Below, in pieces: positions 9,159 through 17,166 of a DNA stretch of 64,000 nt. Location of the stretch: positions 1 to 64,000 of the forward strand of contig CAZMIX010000006.1 in NCBI GenBank assembly GCA_964566545.1. The letters are read 5' to 3'. A program made the position numbers and the translations under genes. Every line of letters starts with the position of its first letter. Position 1 is the stretch's first letter. The DNA comes from JAEYFP01 sp964566545 (GTDB lineage Bacteria; Bacillota; Clostridia; Lachnospirales; Lachnospiraceae). The notes under the pieces are model-generated. The model was not told the DNA's origin. It saw only the letters and a list, made by a program, of their open reading frames with translations, and did not search any database.

Positions 9159-10700
9159 CTACTCCTTATCTTTTTTTCTCGCAAGTCGTTCGGAAATATC
9201 CTGCCTCACTGTTTCTTCTTCTTTTGGCAGCAGCCGCATGGCAAGATCTCCATAAAAATGCATTTTATTATATTCCTCCAAACGCTCATACAGCATGCAT
9301 AGCCTTCTTGCATACTCAGCCCGCAACCATGCTGTCGCCGCCTCCTCTTTCTGCGCGGCGGTCAGCTCCTGCATTCCCTTTTCCAAATAATACACCGCCT
9401 TCTCCACATCCTTCTTTTCACAGCCCGGCTGATCAAAAAAGGCGGCAATCAACAACTCATTTTCATATTTTCTTTCAGAAAATCCTTCTGCCCGACTATA
9501 TTCATAAAATGCGGCAAGACATTCGTTTAAACTCTCCATATTCGTTGTGAATTCCGTCTGGAATTTGCATAGTTCTAAGAAGAACTGCTTCTCCGGATAT
9601 GCCTTTTCATCCAATCGTTCAAAATAACGTTTTGCTTCCTTATAATTGTGTTGCTGCTCAAAGTAATTCCTTGCGGCCTCATAAAGGAACTGTTGCTCTG
9701 CCGCTTCACTTAAACAGCCGCTGTTTAAATATCCGCAGATAATTTTAATACCTTCCTTTGTATAATTGCCTCCTTCCATATGACCTTCCGCTTCTTCAAG
9801 CATTCGTTCTGCGGCTGCGTTTTGCTTCTGTCTTGCATCATACCGCTGCATAAGCGGCAGGAACACCATAAAAAGCAGTATAAACAAAATGCTGAACGTA
9901 AATAATATTTTTGTTTTGTGATTGTTTTCTCTGATTCGTTTGAGAGCAGAAAGGAGTTCTTCATCATTCTGAAATCTCCTTCTTAGATTTGTATGGATAC
10001 ATCGCAATAATAAGTGTTTTAGCTTTCGTTTGATCGTACGATCTTTTTTTATGTTTTGTGTCTGCACGGACAGTCTTAGATCAGGCACCCGACCGCTTAA
10101 CATCGCATACAGCGTCATGCCAAATGCAAAAATATCTGCCTGTGGGCTAAGCCCGCCGCCCTCTCTTATATGATACTGCTCCGGCGCGGCATATCCCGGT
10201 GTTCCGAATTCACAATTCCCTTCGGCAATCCGCCGTGCAATACCAAAATCAATCAGTATCAAAGAACCGTCCGGCTTCACCATGATATTCTCCGGTTTCA
10301 AATCCAGATATAGAACCGGCGGTTCTCTTTCATGCAAGTACCGCAGGGCGCCCGCGAGCTCCATCGACCAGACAAGTGCTGTTTTATTCGGTATTTTCCT
10401 ATGCCGCAGCAGAACATCAAGAGAGATGCCGTCAATATAGTCGCTAACAATAAAGCAGCAGGTCTCCTCCTGCCACGCATCCACAATACGGGGAAACATC
10501 CGATAGTCAAGCTGCTTCATCATCAAAACCTCTTGTTCCGCAAACCGTACACTCACTTCTTTTTTGTATAAGATCTGCTTGACAGCCCACCACTTTTGGA
10601 TGCTTAAATCAACTGCGAGATAAACATAGCTTGTTCCGCCCACTCCAAGCTGTCCTGTAATCCGATAACGGTTCTTAAGCACCGTCCCGTTTTCAAGCAT
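9159..10700 (-). CDS. Membrane Ser/Thr protein kinase with TPR-like extracellular part
   Basis: A 513-residue Hanks-type kinase. The cytoplasmic domain (about 12-255) has a glycine loop (LGVGGTSYVYLA), lysine K41 (AVKQI), catalytic loop YLDLKPENIM (D133), DFG (D151) and GTPGYAAPEQY. The residue before the catalytic Asp is Leu where most have Arg, so it is a non-RD kinase. One membrane segment (about 264-284) is followed by about 225 helical residues with tandem Tyr/Ala/Glu-rich helices that look like TPR repeats. There are no PASTA domains, unlike PrkC/Stk1. The start at 10700 (MLENGTVLKNRYRI) follows GAGGTGAG; the longer frame runs through the promoter and terminator region. It has its own promoter and is coupled to the Ig-like gene. 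Confidence 0.88.
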   Translation of the reverse strand: MLENGTVLKNRYRITGQLGVGGTSYVYLAVDLSIQKWWAVKQILYKKEVSVRFAEQEVLMMKQLDYRMFPRIVDAWQEETCCFIVSDYIDGISLDVLLRHRKIPNKTALVWSMELAGALRYLHEREPPVLYLDLKPENIMVKPDGSLILIDFGIARRIAEGNCEFGTPGYAAPEQYHIREGGGLSPQADIFAFGMTLYAMLSGRVPDLRLSVQTQNIKKDRTIKRKLKHLLLRCIHTNLRRRFQNDEELLSALKRIRENNHKTKILFTFSILFILLFMVFLPLMQRYDARQKQNAAAERMLEEAEGHMEGGNYTKEGIKIICGYLNSGCLSEAAEQQFLYEAARNYFEQQHNYKEAKRYFERLDEKAYPEKQFFLELCKFQTEFTTNMESLNECLAAFYEYSRAEGFSERKYENELLIAAFFDQPGCEKKDVEKAVYYLEKGMQELTAAQKEEAATAWLRAEYARRLCMLYERLEEYNKMHFYGDLAMRLLPKEEETVRQDISERLARKKDKE

Positions 10701-10797
10701 TTTTCTCACCTCTATCCTATTTTCAAAGTACAAAGCTGGTGAATGTCTGACCGAATGGTCCAATGTGCACTCCCGATATGAAATGATCTGTACCAGT

Positions 10798-10826
10798 ATC
10801 CTATAATATACAGGTATGTTTGTCAA
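10798..10826 (-). promoter_or_regulatory. Putative sigma-A promoter of the kinase/Ig-like operon
   Basis: The minus strand reads TTGACA (10826-10821) followed by a -10-like TAGGAT (spacer 17) or TATAGG (spacer 15). It lies just downstream of the rseP terminator and about 95 bp before the kinase start. The -35 is perfect; the -10 is imperfect. Confidence 0.55.
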
Positions 10827-10871
10827 GAGGTTATTTTTTAGGTTTTTATTTATATTCCAAAACACAAAAAT

Positions 10872-10926
10872 ATTGCACAAATCCGCATCACAAATGACCC
10901 TTTCTTGTGCTGCTAATTTGTGCAAT
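10872..10926 (-). terminator. Strong terminator after rseP
   Basis: An 11-bp perfect outer stem (ATTTGTGCAAT at 10916-10926, its complement at 10872-10882) continues through a 2-base internal loop into a second 9-bp stem with one mismatch. On the minus strand it is followed by ATTTTTGTGTTTTG. It closes the uppS-cdsA-dxr-rseP transcription unit. Confidence 0.8.
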
Positions 10927-10959
10927 TTGGTAATCCCACACGCAAATCAAAACGCTATT

Positions 10960-12000
10960 TCAATTTTTCGTAAACAGTCGAACAATGTCATTGTACATTA
11001 CAAATACCATAAGCAGCATCAAAAATGCGATTCCCACAAAGTGAACCATGCCTTCCTTTTCCGGGCTGATCGGTTTTTTCCTAATTGCCTCAACAAACAA
11101 AAATACGAGCCGACCGCCGTCAAGGGCTGGAATGGGAAGCAGATTCATGACCCCTAGATTTGCAGAAAGCAAGATCGCCATATCGAGCATCGATAGCGTA
11201 ATGGTAGAAAGGCCGCCCTGCTTCGCAGAATCGAACACCTCACCGACGACGACTGTCATCCCGATCGGACCGCTTAACTGGTCTACCGCCACCCGACCCA
11301 TCACGAGCATCTGCAGACTCTTTAACGTCATCTTAATTTGATACCGCACATAATAATAACTGTATTCAAGCGTCTTGATAGGCGTTTTGCTGCCTGTGTA
11401 AGTGCCGAAGGCAAACCCATACAAATATCGCCCGTCCTCTTCGCTATATTTCGGTGTGATATCCGCAATGTACTTTTCGCCGTCCCTTTCATAAGTAAAG
11501 CGCACTGTCTCTCCGGTGCTGAACTGCGTATTTAAAATAACCTCCGGATAAAGATGTACCCGTTCGTTATCCATTTTCAGGATGACGTCGCCCTCCTGAA
11601 GCCCCATCGCCTCGGCGGCTCCACCTACGGCCACGCTCTTAAGCTCCGTCGTAGGATAGCCTGTGGCTCCTATCACAAAAAGCGCAAGAATAAATGCGAG
11701 AATGAAATTAAAAACCGGCCCGGCTGCAATCGTCCCGATCCGCGCCCATACCTTTGCCTTAAGGAAGGAACTTTCCGCCAGATTCTCCGGCTCCTCATCA
11801 TCAAAAATGCAGGCGCCTCCAAGCGGAATCGGTTTGATGCTGTATTTCGTTCCGTTTTTGGTGAACCCGATGATTGTCGGTCCAAATCCAATGCAGAACT
11901 CTGTTACGGCAATCCCATTTGCTTTCGCAATCAGAAAATGCCCTAATTCATGTGAAATAACAATGATACAGAATATTAATACCGCCAATATCACTTTCAA
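10960..12000 (-). CDS. rseP: RIP metalloprotease RseP (site-2 protease)
   Basis: Membrane zinc protease that cuts substrates within the membrane, such as anti-sigma factors and remnant signal peptides. Visible are the zinc motif HELGH in the first membrane segment, a PDZ domain (about 115-185, including GGAAEAMGLQEGDVIL), and the third zinc ligand region PIPALDGGRLVF in a C-terminal segment. The start is uncertain. TTG at 12000 gives LKVILAVLIF, the usual family N-terminus, sits 1 nt after the dxr stop and has AGGTGG upstream. ATG at 12027 (MNLLKAGG) with AGGA is an alternative that overlaps dxr. Coupled to dxr and followed by a strong terminator. Confidence 0.93.
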   Translation of the reverse strand: MKVILAVLIFCIIVISHELGHFLIAKANGIAVTEFCIGFGPTIIGFTKNGTKYSIKPIPLGGACIFDDEEPENLAESSFLKAKVWARIGTIAAGPVFNFILAFILALFVIGATGYPTTELKSVAVGGAAEAMGLQEGDVILKMDNERVHLYPEVILNTQFSTGETVRFTYERDGEKYIADITPKYSEEDGRYLYGFAFGTYTGSKTPIKTLEYSYYYVRYQIKMTLKSLQMLVMGRVAVDQLSGPIGMTVVVGEVFDSAKQGGLSTITLSMLDMAILLSANLGVMNLLPIPALDGGRLVFLFVEAIRKKPISPEKEGMVHFVGIAFLMLLMVFVMYNDIVRLFTKN

Positions 12001-12001
12001 G

Positions 12002-13144
12002 CTACCACCTGCTTTCAATAAATTCATAAGCTTCCTGCTCTGCATCCAGTATCTCGGATACATCAGGATTTTTTATTAACTGATGATGCTCCATGGACTG
12101 CCCGATCATATCCGGAATATCCAAAAAACCAATCTTTTTATTTAAAAATAACTCAACCGCCTTTTCGTTGGCCGCATTGAAGACCGTCGGCATCGTACCA
12201 CCCGCCTCTGCCGCCTCAAATGCAAGCTTCAAACCCGTGAATGTCTCGATATCCGGCGCTTCAAACGTCATTTGCGACAACGTATAAAAATTAACATGCT
12301 CTGTGGTAAGCGGTCTTCTGTCCGGATAAAACAGCGCATACTGAATCGGCAGCTTCATATCCGGCACACCAAGCTCCGCCATGATCGCGCCGTCCACATA
12401 CTCGACCATTGAATGGATGATACTCTGCGGGTGCACGACAACCTGGATACGCTCAAGTCCAATCCCAAACAGCCATTTGGCTTCCATGACCTCCAGACCC
12501 TTATTTACAAGCGTCGCCGAATCGATTGTGATTTTTCTGCCCATTGACCAGTTTGGATGCTTGAGGGCATCCTCAACCGTCATCCTGCTCAGCTCCTCCT
12601 TTGTTTTCCCCCGAAAAGGACCGCCGGAGGCCGTCAACAGGATCTTGTTAATACGCAGCGGATTTTCGCCGTTGATCGATTGAAAAATGGCGCTGTGCTC
12701 GCTGTCAACGGGCAGAATCCGAACCCCGTGCCTTTTGGCAAGCGGCATAATCAGATGTCCCGCTGTCACGAGTGTCTCTTTATTGGCAAGGGCAATGTTC
12801 TTGCCTGCCTCAATCGCCGCGATCGTCGGACGGATACCAATCATGCCTACCATCGCCGTCACTACCGTATCAGTTTCCGGAAGCGCAGCCGCTTCCAGCA
12901 TCCCCTCCATACCGCTCAGCACCTTCGTAGGCAAGTCGGCAATACTCTCTTTTAAACGTTTTGCAGCCGCTTCCTCATAAATGACCGCAACCTTAGGAGA
13001 AAACTCTCTGATCTGCCGCTCCGCCAAAATAATATTAGAGCCGGCCGCAATGGCTGAAACCTGCAAATCCTGATTCGCTCTCACAATTTCCATCGTCTGT
13101 GTGCCAATGGAGCCTGTCGAACCCAATACCGCTATTTTCTTCAT
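12002..13144 (-). CDS. dxr: 1-deoxy-D-xylulose-5-phosphate reductoisomerase
   Basis: Dxr turns DXP into MEP with NADPH, the first committed step of the MEP isoprenoid pathway. The 380-residue protein has the NADPH loop VLGSTGSIGTQT at its N-terminus, the segment ALANKETLVTAG, the metal and substrate residues in LPVDSEHSAIFQ, and LTASGGPFRGK. Length matches the family. It lies between cdsA and rseP, a common order in Firmicutes. ispG, a later step, is about 5 kb further along the same strand. Confidence 0.97.
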   Translation of the reverse strand: MKKIAVLGSTGSIGTQTMEIVRANQDLQVSAIAAGSNIILAERQIREFSPKVAVIYEEAAAKRLKESIADLPTKVLSGMEGMLEAAALPETDTVVTAMVGMIGIRPTIAAIEAGKNIALANKETLVTAGHLIMPLAKRHGVRILPVDSEHSAIFQSINGENPLRINKILLTASGGPFRGKTKEELSRMTVEDALKHPNWSMGRKITIDSATLVNKGLEVMEAKWLFGIGLERIQVVVHPQSIIHSMVEYVDGAIMAELGVPDMKLPIQYALFYPDRRPLTTEHVNFYTLSQMTFEAPDIETFTGLKLAFEAAEAGGTMPTVFNAANEKAVELFLNKKIGFLDIPDMIGQSMEHHQLIKNPDVSEILDAEQEAYEFIESRW

Positions 13145-13217
13145 AAATAATTCCTCATGATATTATTGTATTTTATAATCATTCACTACATGCGGGAAAT
13201 TCCATAGAAAGTTAGGT

Positions 13218-14042
13218 CTAATGCATAAAAATAACCGCAAGAAAATAGATCAGAGGTGCGGTAAAGATCACGCTATCATACCGATCCAGAATTCCGCCAT
13301 GACCCGGAATGATCTTTCCATAATCTTTGATATTGTGGTTACGCTTAATCGCCGATGCGGATAAATCGCCAATCTGGGAAACAATCGCACCCGACGCGCC
13401 AATCATGACAAACAGCCATGTAATATTCTGATACGGGATCAAGTTCTCCACGAGGACATACGCAAATAACGCAGCCATAAGTGCGGCTCCCACAATACCG
13501 CCGATCGAACCTTCGATCGACTTCTTTGGGCTCAAGACCGGTGCCAGCTTATGACGCCCGAGTAGCATGCCCGTAAAGTACGCGCATGTATCACAAATCC
13601 ACGATGCGATAAAAATCAGCCATACTGTATATTCTCCATATTTAAGATTTCTCGTAAAATAAATAAACGACAACATCACCGGCACATAAATAAAACCAAA
13701 AAAAGCATGAATAACCTGCGACGCTTCATATTTGGGAAACGAAAAGACATAGACAGCCATCAAAAAAACAAATACAAGAACAACTACTAACAGCAAATAC
13801 CGTTCCAGATTCTTTGCAAAGTAGCCTGTTACATAAAAAACAATCGATCCGAGAACCGTAACCGCTTCTATTAAATTGATGCCCTTTTCCTGCCTCCTGA
13901 TGCCGACCGCTCGATTGAATTCGCACAACCCAATCAGGGAAATCAAGAGCAGCTCGGCAGCTAAAACAGGGCCGCCAATCAAATTTACCACAAGTGTCAG
14001 TATGACAATTACGATACTGCTGCACAATCTTGTAAAAAACAT
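13218..14042 (-). CDS. cdsA: Phosphatidate cytidylyltransferase
   Basis: CdsA makes CDP-diacylglycerol from phosphatidic acid and CTP for phospholipid synthesis. The 274-residue protein is very hydrophobic with about 7-8 membrane segments and carries the family signature near its C-terminus: SAIKRNHNIKDYGKIIPGHG followed by GILDRYDS. Its start is 1 nt after the uppS stop, and the ribosome site AAGGAGG is formed by the last codons of uppS, so the two are coupled. A 73-bp gap separates it from dxr. Confidence 0.96.
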   Translation of the reverse strand: MFFTRLCSSIVIVILTLVVNLIGGPVLAAELLLISLIGLCEFNRAVGIRRQEKGINLIEAVTVLGSIVFYVTGYFAKNLERYLLLVVVLVFVFLMAVYVFSFPKYEASQVIHAFFGFIYVPVMLSFIYFTRNLKYGEYTVWLIFIASWICDTCAYFTGMLLGRHKLAPVLSPKKSIEGSIGGIVGAALMAALFAYVLVENLIPYQNITWLFVMIGASGAIVSQIGDLSASAIKRNHNIKDYGKIIPGHGGILDRYDSVIFTAPLIYFLAVIFMH

Positions 14043-14043
14043 A

Positions 14044-14751
14044 TTATGCCTCCTTTACTCCGCCGTAACGCCTGTCTCTGCCGTTATAATCCTCAATCGC
14101 TTTCACAAGCTCATCTTTGGAAAAATCGGGCCAGTGTACCGATGCAAAATAAAATTCCGTGTACGCGAGCTGCCATAGCAAAAAATTGGAAATACGCTGT
14201 TCGCCGCTCGTGCGAATCAAAAGGTCGGGAGCCGGGATTCCGGACGTGTCCAGATAGCTTTCAAACAGTTCCTTCGTGATCTCTCCTTTCGGAATTGTCC
14301 CCTTTTGCATGTCTCCAAGAATATTATTCATCGCGCGCAGCATTTCATCTTGACTTCCGTAGTTTAAAGCTACTTGAAAATGAAGCCCCGTATTGTTTTT
14401 TGTAGCCTCCTCAAGCTCTGCGATCTGCTTTTGCAAATCATTAGCGAGCGAGCGCTTTTCTCCGATAACCTTAACGCACATCTGGTTTTTTTCCGCAGTT
14501 TTTAGGCATGTTTTCATATAATTTCTAAGAAGCTTCATCAACGCATCCACTTCATCCTGAGGTCTCGACCAGTTTTCCGTGGAAAACGCATAGACAGTCA
14601 GATACTGTACACCCATTTTATAGGCTTCCTCACAAATCAGCTCCACATTCTTACTTCCCTGTACATGACCATAATTGCGCGGCATCCCTTTGCTTTTCGC
14701 CCATCTTCCGTTTCCATCCAAAATAATCGCAATGTGATTTGGCACCTTCAT
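14044..14751 (-). CDS. uppS: Isoprenyl (undecaprenyl) diphosphate synthase
   Basis: Cis-prenyltransferase that makes C55 undecaprenyl diphosphate, the lipid carrier for peptidoglycan and wall glycans. The 235-residue protein shows the diphosphate-binding motif HIAIILDGNGRWAKSKG (catalytic Asp in ILDGNGRW), YLTVYAFSTENW, and the C-terminal PDLLIRTSGEQRISNFLLWQ, all hallmarks. I chose the ATG at 14751, which has GGAGG 9 nt upstream, over a start 15 codons earlier. It links the isoprenoid genes (dxr, ispG) to wall synthesis. Confidence 0.97.
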   Translation of the reverse strand: MKVPNHIAIILDGNGRWAKSKGMPRNYGHVQGSKNVELICEEAYKMGVQYLTVYAFSTENWSRPQDEVDALMKLLRNYMKTCLKTAEKNQMCVKVIGEKRSLANDLQKQIAELEEATKNNTGLHFQVALNYGSQDEMLRAMNNILGDMQKGTIPKGEITKELFESYLDTSGIPAPDLLIRTSGEQRISNFLLWQLAYTEFYFASVHWPDFSKDELVKAIEDYNGRDRRYGGVKEA

Positions 14752-14790
14752 TTCGTGTATCCTCCATATAAAAAACATCTTCGATACATT

Positions 14791-14835
14791 CAACAAAGGG
14801 ACACGACGGGATTGCTTCGTCTTGTCCCCTGGTTG
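14791..14835 (-). other. Hairpin between frr and uppS
   Basis: CAACCAGGGGACA pairs with TGTCCCTTTGTTG with some mismatches, and the loop (GACGAAGCAATCCCGTC) can fold further. A T run (GATGTTTTTT) follows about 15 nt later. It may be a weak terminator or processing site; evidence is modest. Confidence 0.4.
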
Positions 14836-14843
14836 TTTTGATT

Positions 14844-15395
14844 TTAAACAGTGAGTATATCCTTGGACTTTTCTTCTACCATTTCATCCAACTTCTTAAT
14901 ATACTTATCGGTAAGCTTTTGAAGTTCCTCTTCCAATTGCTTGATCTCGTCCTCCGAGACATCCGCTTTGGAAAGCTTCTTAAACGCATCGTTTCCGTCC
15001 CTGCGGATATTTCTGATCGCTACCTTATCTGCCTCGCCCTTTTTCTTTACTTCCTTTACGAGATCTTTTCTTCTCTCTTCTGTCAGCTCCGGGAAAACCA
15101 ATCGGATCATCTGCCCGTCGTTTGTCGGATTGATTCCAAGGTCGGACATCTGAATTGTCTTTTCGATTTCCTTTAACAGGTTCTTTTCCCACGGCTGAAT
15201 CTGGATCATACGCGGCTCCGGAATCGAAACATTGCCTACCTGCTGAATGGGTGTCGGCGTTCCGTAATAATCAACTCTAAGCTTATCGAGTACATGCGGA
15301 TTGGCACGTCCCGCACGAATCGCTGAAAATTCCGACGCAAGATGATCCAGCGTCTTTTTCATTTTTTCCTCAAATTCGATTAATTTTTCATTCAT
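14844..15395 (-). CDS. frr: Ribosome recycling factor
   Basis: RRF splits post-termination ribosomes together with EF-G. The 183-residue protein has the family's length and signature segments: SAIRAGRANPHVLDKL near the N-terminus, TPIQQVGNVSIPEPRMIQIQ in the middle, and the helical LTEERRKDLVKEVKKKGE later. It follows pyrH by 18 bp, the usual Firmicute pair, and precedes uppS. Confidence 0.98.
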   Translation of the reverse strand: MNEKLIEFEEKMKKTLDHLASEFSAIRAGRANPHVLDKLRVDYYGTPTPIQQVGNVSIPEPRMIQIQPWEKNLLKEIEKTIQMSDLGINPTNDGQMIRLVFPELTEERRKDLVKEVKKKGEADKVAIRNIRRDGNDAFKKLSKADVSEDEIKQLEEELQKLTDKYIKKLDEMVEEKSKDILTV

Positions 15396-15413
15396 AACGT
15401 TGTCCTCCCAATT

Positions 15414-16109
15414 TTATACGGTTACCTTTGTACCATTAAATTTTCCGTTCATCATATTGACAATGCTGTTTTCCTCATTTAGGCTGAACACATACATCGG
15501 CATTTTATTTTCCATCGCAAGAACCGAAGCGGTCATATCTACTACCTGCAGCTTCTTTTTTATGACCTCCTCAATGGAAATTTCCTCATATCTTTTCGCT
15601 TCCGGATAAATCTTCGGGTCACAGTCATAAACCCCATCTATCGATTTTGCGAGTAAAATTCCTTCCGCATCCACCTCGATCGCACGCAGCACAACGCCGG
15701 TATCCGTTGAAAAATAAGGATGTCCCGTTCCGCCTGCAAAAAATATAACTATTCCCTTTGCAAAATATTTATTTGCGCGATCCTTTGAAAAAAGCTTTGT
15801 GAAGGAACCACATTCAAACGGTGTCAGGATACTCGTCATCATTCCAACCGATCGGAAAATTTCGGAAACATAGATGCAGTTCATAACTGTCGCCAGCATT
15901 CCAATCTGATCTGCCTTCGTCCGGTCAATATGCTCGCTTGTGCGTCCTCGCCAGAAGTTGCCCCCACCAATCACAATGCCTATTTCAATTTGCTTTTCAG
16001 CAAGTGCTTTCACCTGAAGTGCAACCTTCCTGATCGTCTCCTCATCAAATCCGGTTTTCCTCGATCCCGCAAGCGCTTCGCCGCTCAGTTTCAATAATAC
16101 TCTTTTCAT
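15414..16109 (-). CDS. pyrH: UMP kinase
   Basis: Hexameric bacterial UMP kinase that makes UDP from UMP and ATP. The 231-residue protein begins MKRVLLKLSGEALAGS, carries GIVIGGGNFWRGR in the nucleotide site, and ends in a region with DCDPKIYPEAKRYEEIS. I chose the ATG at 16109 with AAGGA 7 nt before it; the frame runs 23 codons further upstream in lysine-rich sequence unlike the family. Directly upstream of frr. Confidence 0.97.
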   Translation of the reverse strand: MKRVLLKLSGEALAGSRKTGFDEETIRKVALQVKALAEKQIEIGIVIGGGNFWRGRTSEHIDRTKADQIGMLATVMNCIYVSEIFRSVGMMTSILTPFECGSFTKLFSKDRANKYFAKGIVIFFAGGTGHPYFSTDTGVVLRAIEVDAEGILLAKSIDGVYDCDPKIYPEAKRYEEISIEEVIKKKLQVVDMTASVLAMENKMPMYVFSLNEENSIVNMMNGKFNGTKVTV

Positions 16110-16128
16110 ACAAATATCCTTGCCCTTA

Positions 16129-17151
16129 TTATGCTTTTTTTGTCTTTGCCGCTTTTGCTTCCTGATCATCGTCATCAAAGAAAGTCATTGGACTGACATC
16201 CGCGTAGCATTGAGAGCAAAGGCCTTCAATCACGGCACCGTTGTTAATCTGGATCGACTTAGATTTAATATTTCCCATAATGATTGCCGTCGTATCAAGA
16301 ATAACCGGTCCCTGTACATCGATATCGCCCTTTACTGCCCCAGCAAGCACCGCTGATTTCGCAATAATGTTTCCTTTTACAACAGAGCTTTGACCAATCT
16401 TAACGGAACCGCTGCTGTTAACTTCGCCGACAATCTTTGCACCATCTGCAAATACTTCCTCTGCCTTGGAATTACCCTCGATAACACCAGTGATTTCAAG
16501 CTTTCCTTTCACCTCAATGTTTCCCGTAATAGTTCCCATTACATCCAAATTTCCCTCTGAAGTAATATCCCCTTTAACTGACATTTCGGCAATAATAACA
16601 CCTGTTTCCATTGAAAAATCCTCCATTGTCGTATTGATTGGCGCCGGACGCTCCGCCGGCTCCTGTGCAAATATCGGTGTAAGAGCCCCTCTTTCTTCTT
16701 TCAGCTCTTCCGATTTCTCAAAATATGTTTTCATTTCCTCAAAAACCGATCCCTCAGGCTCCGCTATTTCTTCCTCTGAGGATACTTCTGTTTCCTGCAT
16801 CTTTGGCTCTTCTGCTTCTTCCGACTCCTCTTCCTGCTGCACAGTTGTGTGGAAAGAGTCCGAAACACTTGTAAACAAAGGTTCTTCCACCATATGCTCC
16901 TGCTCCTGAGGTTCTCTCTCAAACATATGGTTTCCAAAAGGCTCTGCATGCTCTTCTGCCGGTGTCGTATCAATATTTTTTAGCATGTTTGCAATTTCAT
17001 CCCTGTCAAATACCGGTTCATCCTCAGTAATCGTGTCCACCATCTGCGGCGGCTCCGCCATGAAGTCTTTTACCGGTTCATTCTTTTCATCCGGCAGAAG
17101 CTCATTCACGGCCTGTGATAAATCTTCTTTGAAATCCTTAAAAAAACTCAT
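16129..17151 (-). CDS. Bactofilin (polymer-forming cytoskeletal protein) with long acidic N-terminus
   Basis: A 340-residue protein. The last ~130 residues form the bactofilin right-handed beta-helix: repeated short strands such as GDITSEGNLDVMGTITGNIE, then KGNIIAKSAVLAGAVKGDID and MGNIKSKSIQINNGAVIEG. Bactofilins polymerise into membrane-near filaments that help shape cells. The first ~190 residues are acidic, Glu-rich and probably disordered, much longer than the short tails of classic bactofilins. A CSQCY segment follows the helix. The start at 17151 (MSFFKDF) has GGAGG 8 nt upstream; the ATG five codons earlier overlaps that site. It starts 16 bp after a deacetylase gene, suggesting a joint role at the wall. 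Confidence 0.85.
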   Translation of the reverse strand: MSFFKDFKEDLSQAVNELLPDEKNEPVKDFMAEPPQMVDTITEDEPVFDRDEIANMLKNIDTTPAEEHAEPFGNHMFEREPQEQEHMVEEPLFTSVSDSFHTTVQQEEESEEAEEPKMQETEVSSEEEIAEPEGSVFEEMKTYFEKSEELKEERGALTPIFAQEPAERPAPINTTMEDFSMETGVIIAEMSVKGDITSEGNLDVMGTITGNIEVKGKLEITGVIEGNSKAEEVFADGAKIVGEVNSSGSVKIGQSSVVKGNIIAKSAVLAGAVKGDIDVQGPVILDTTAIIMGNIKSKSIQINNGAVIEGLCSQCYADVSPMTFFDDDDQEAKAAKTKKA

Positions 17152-17166
17152 TTCCCATTCCTCCAT

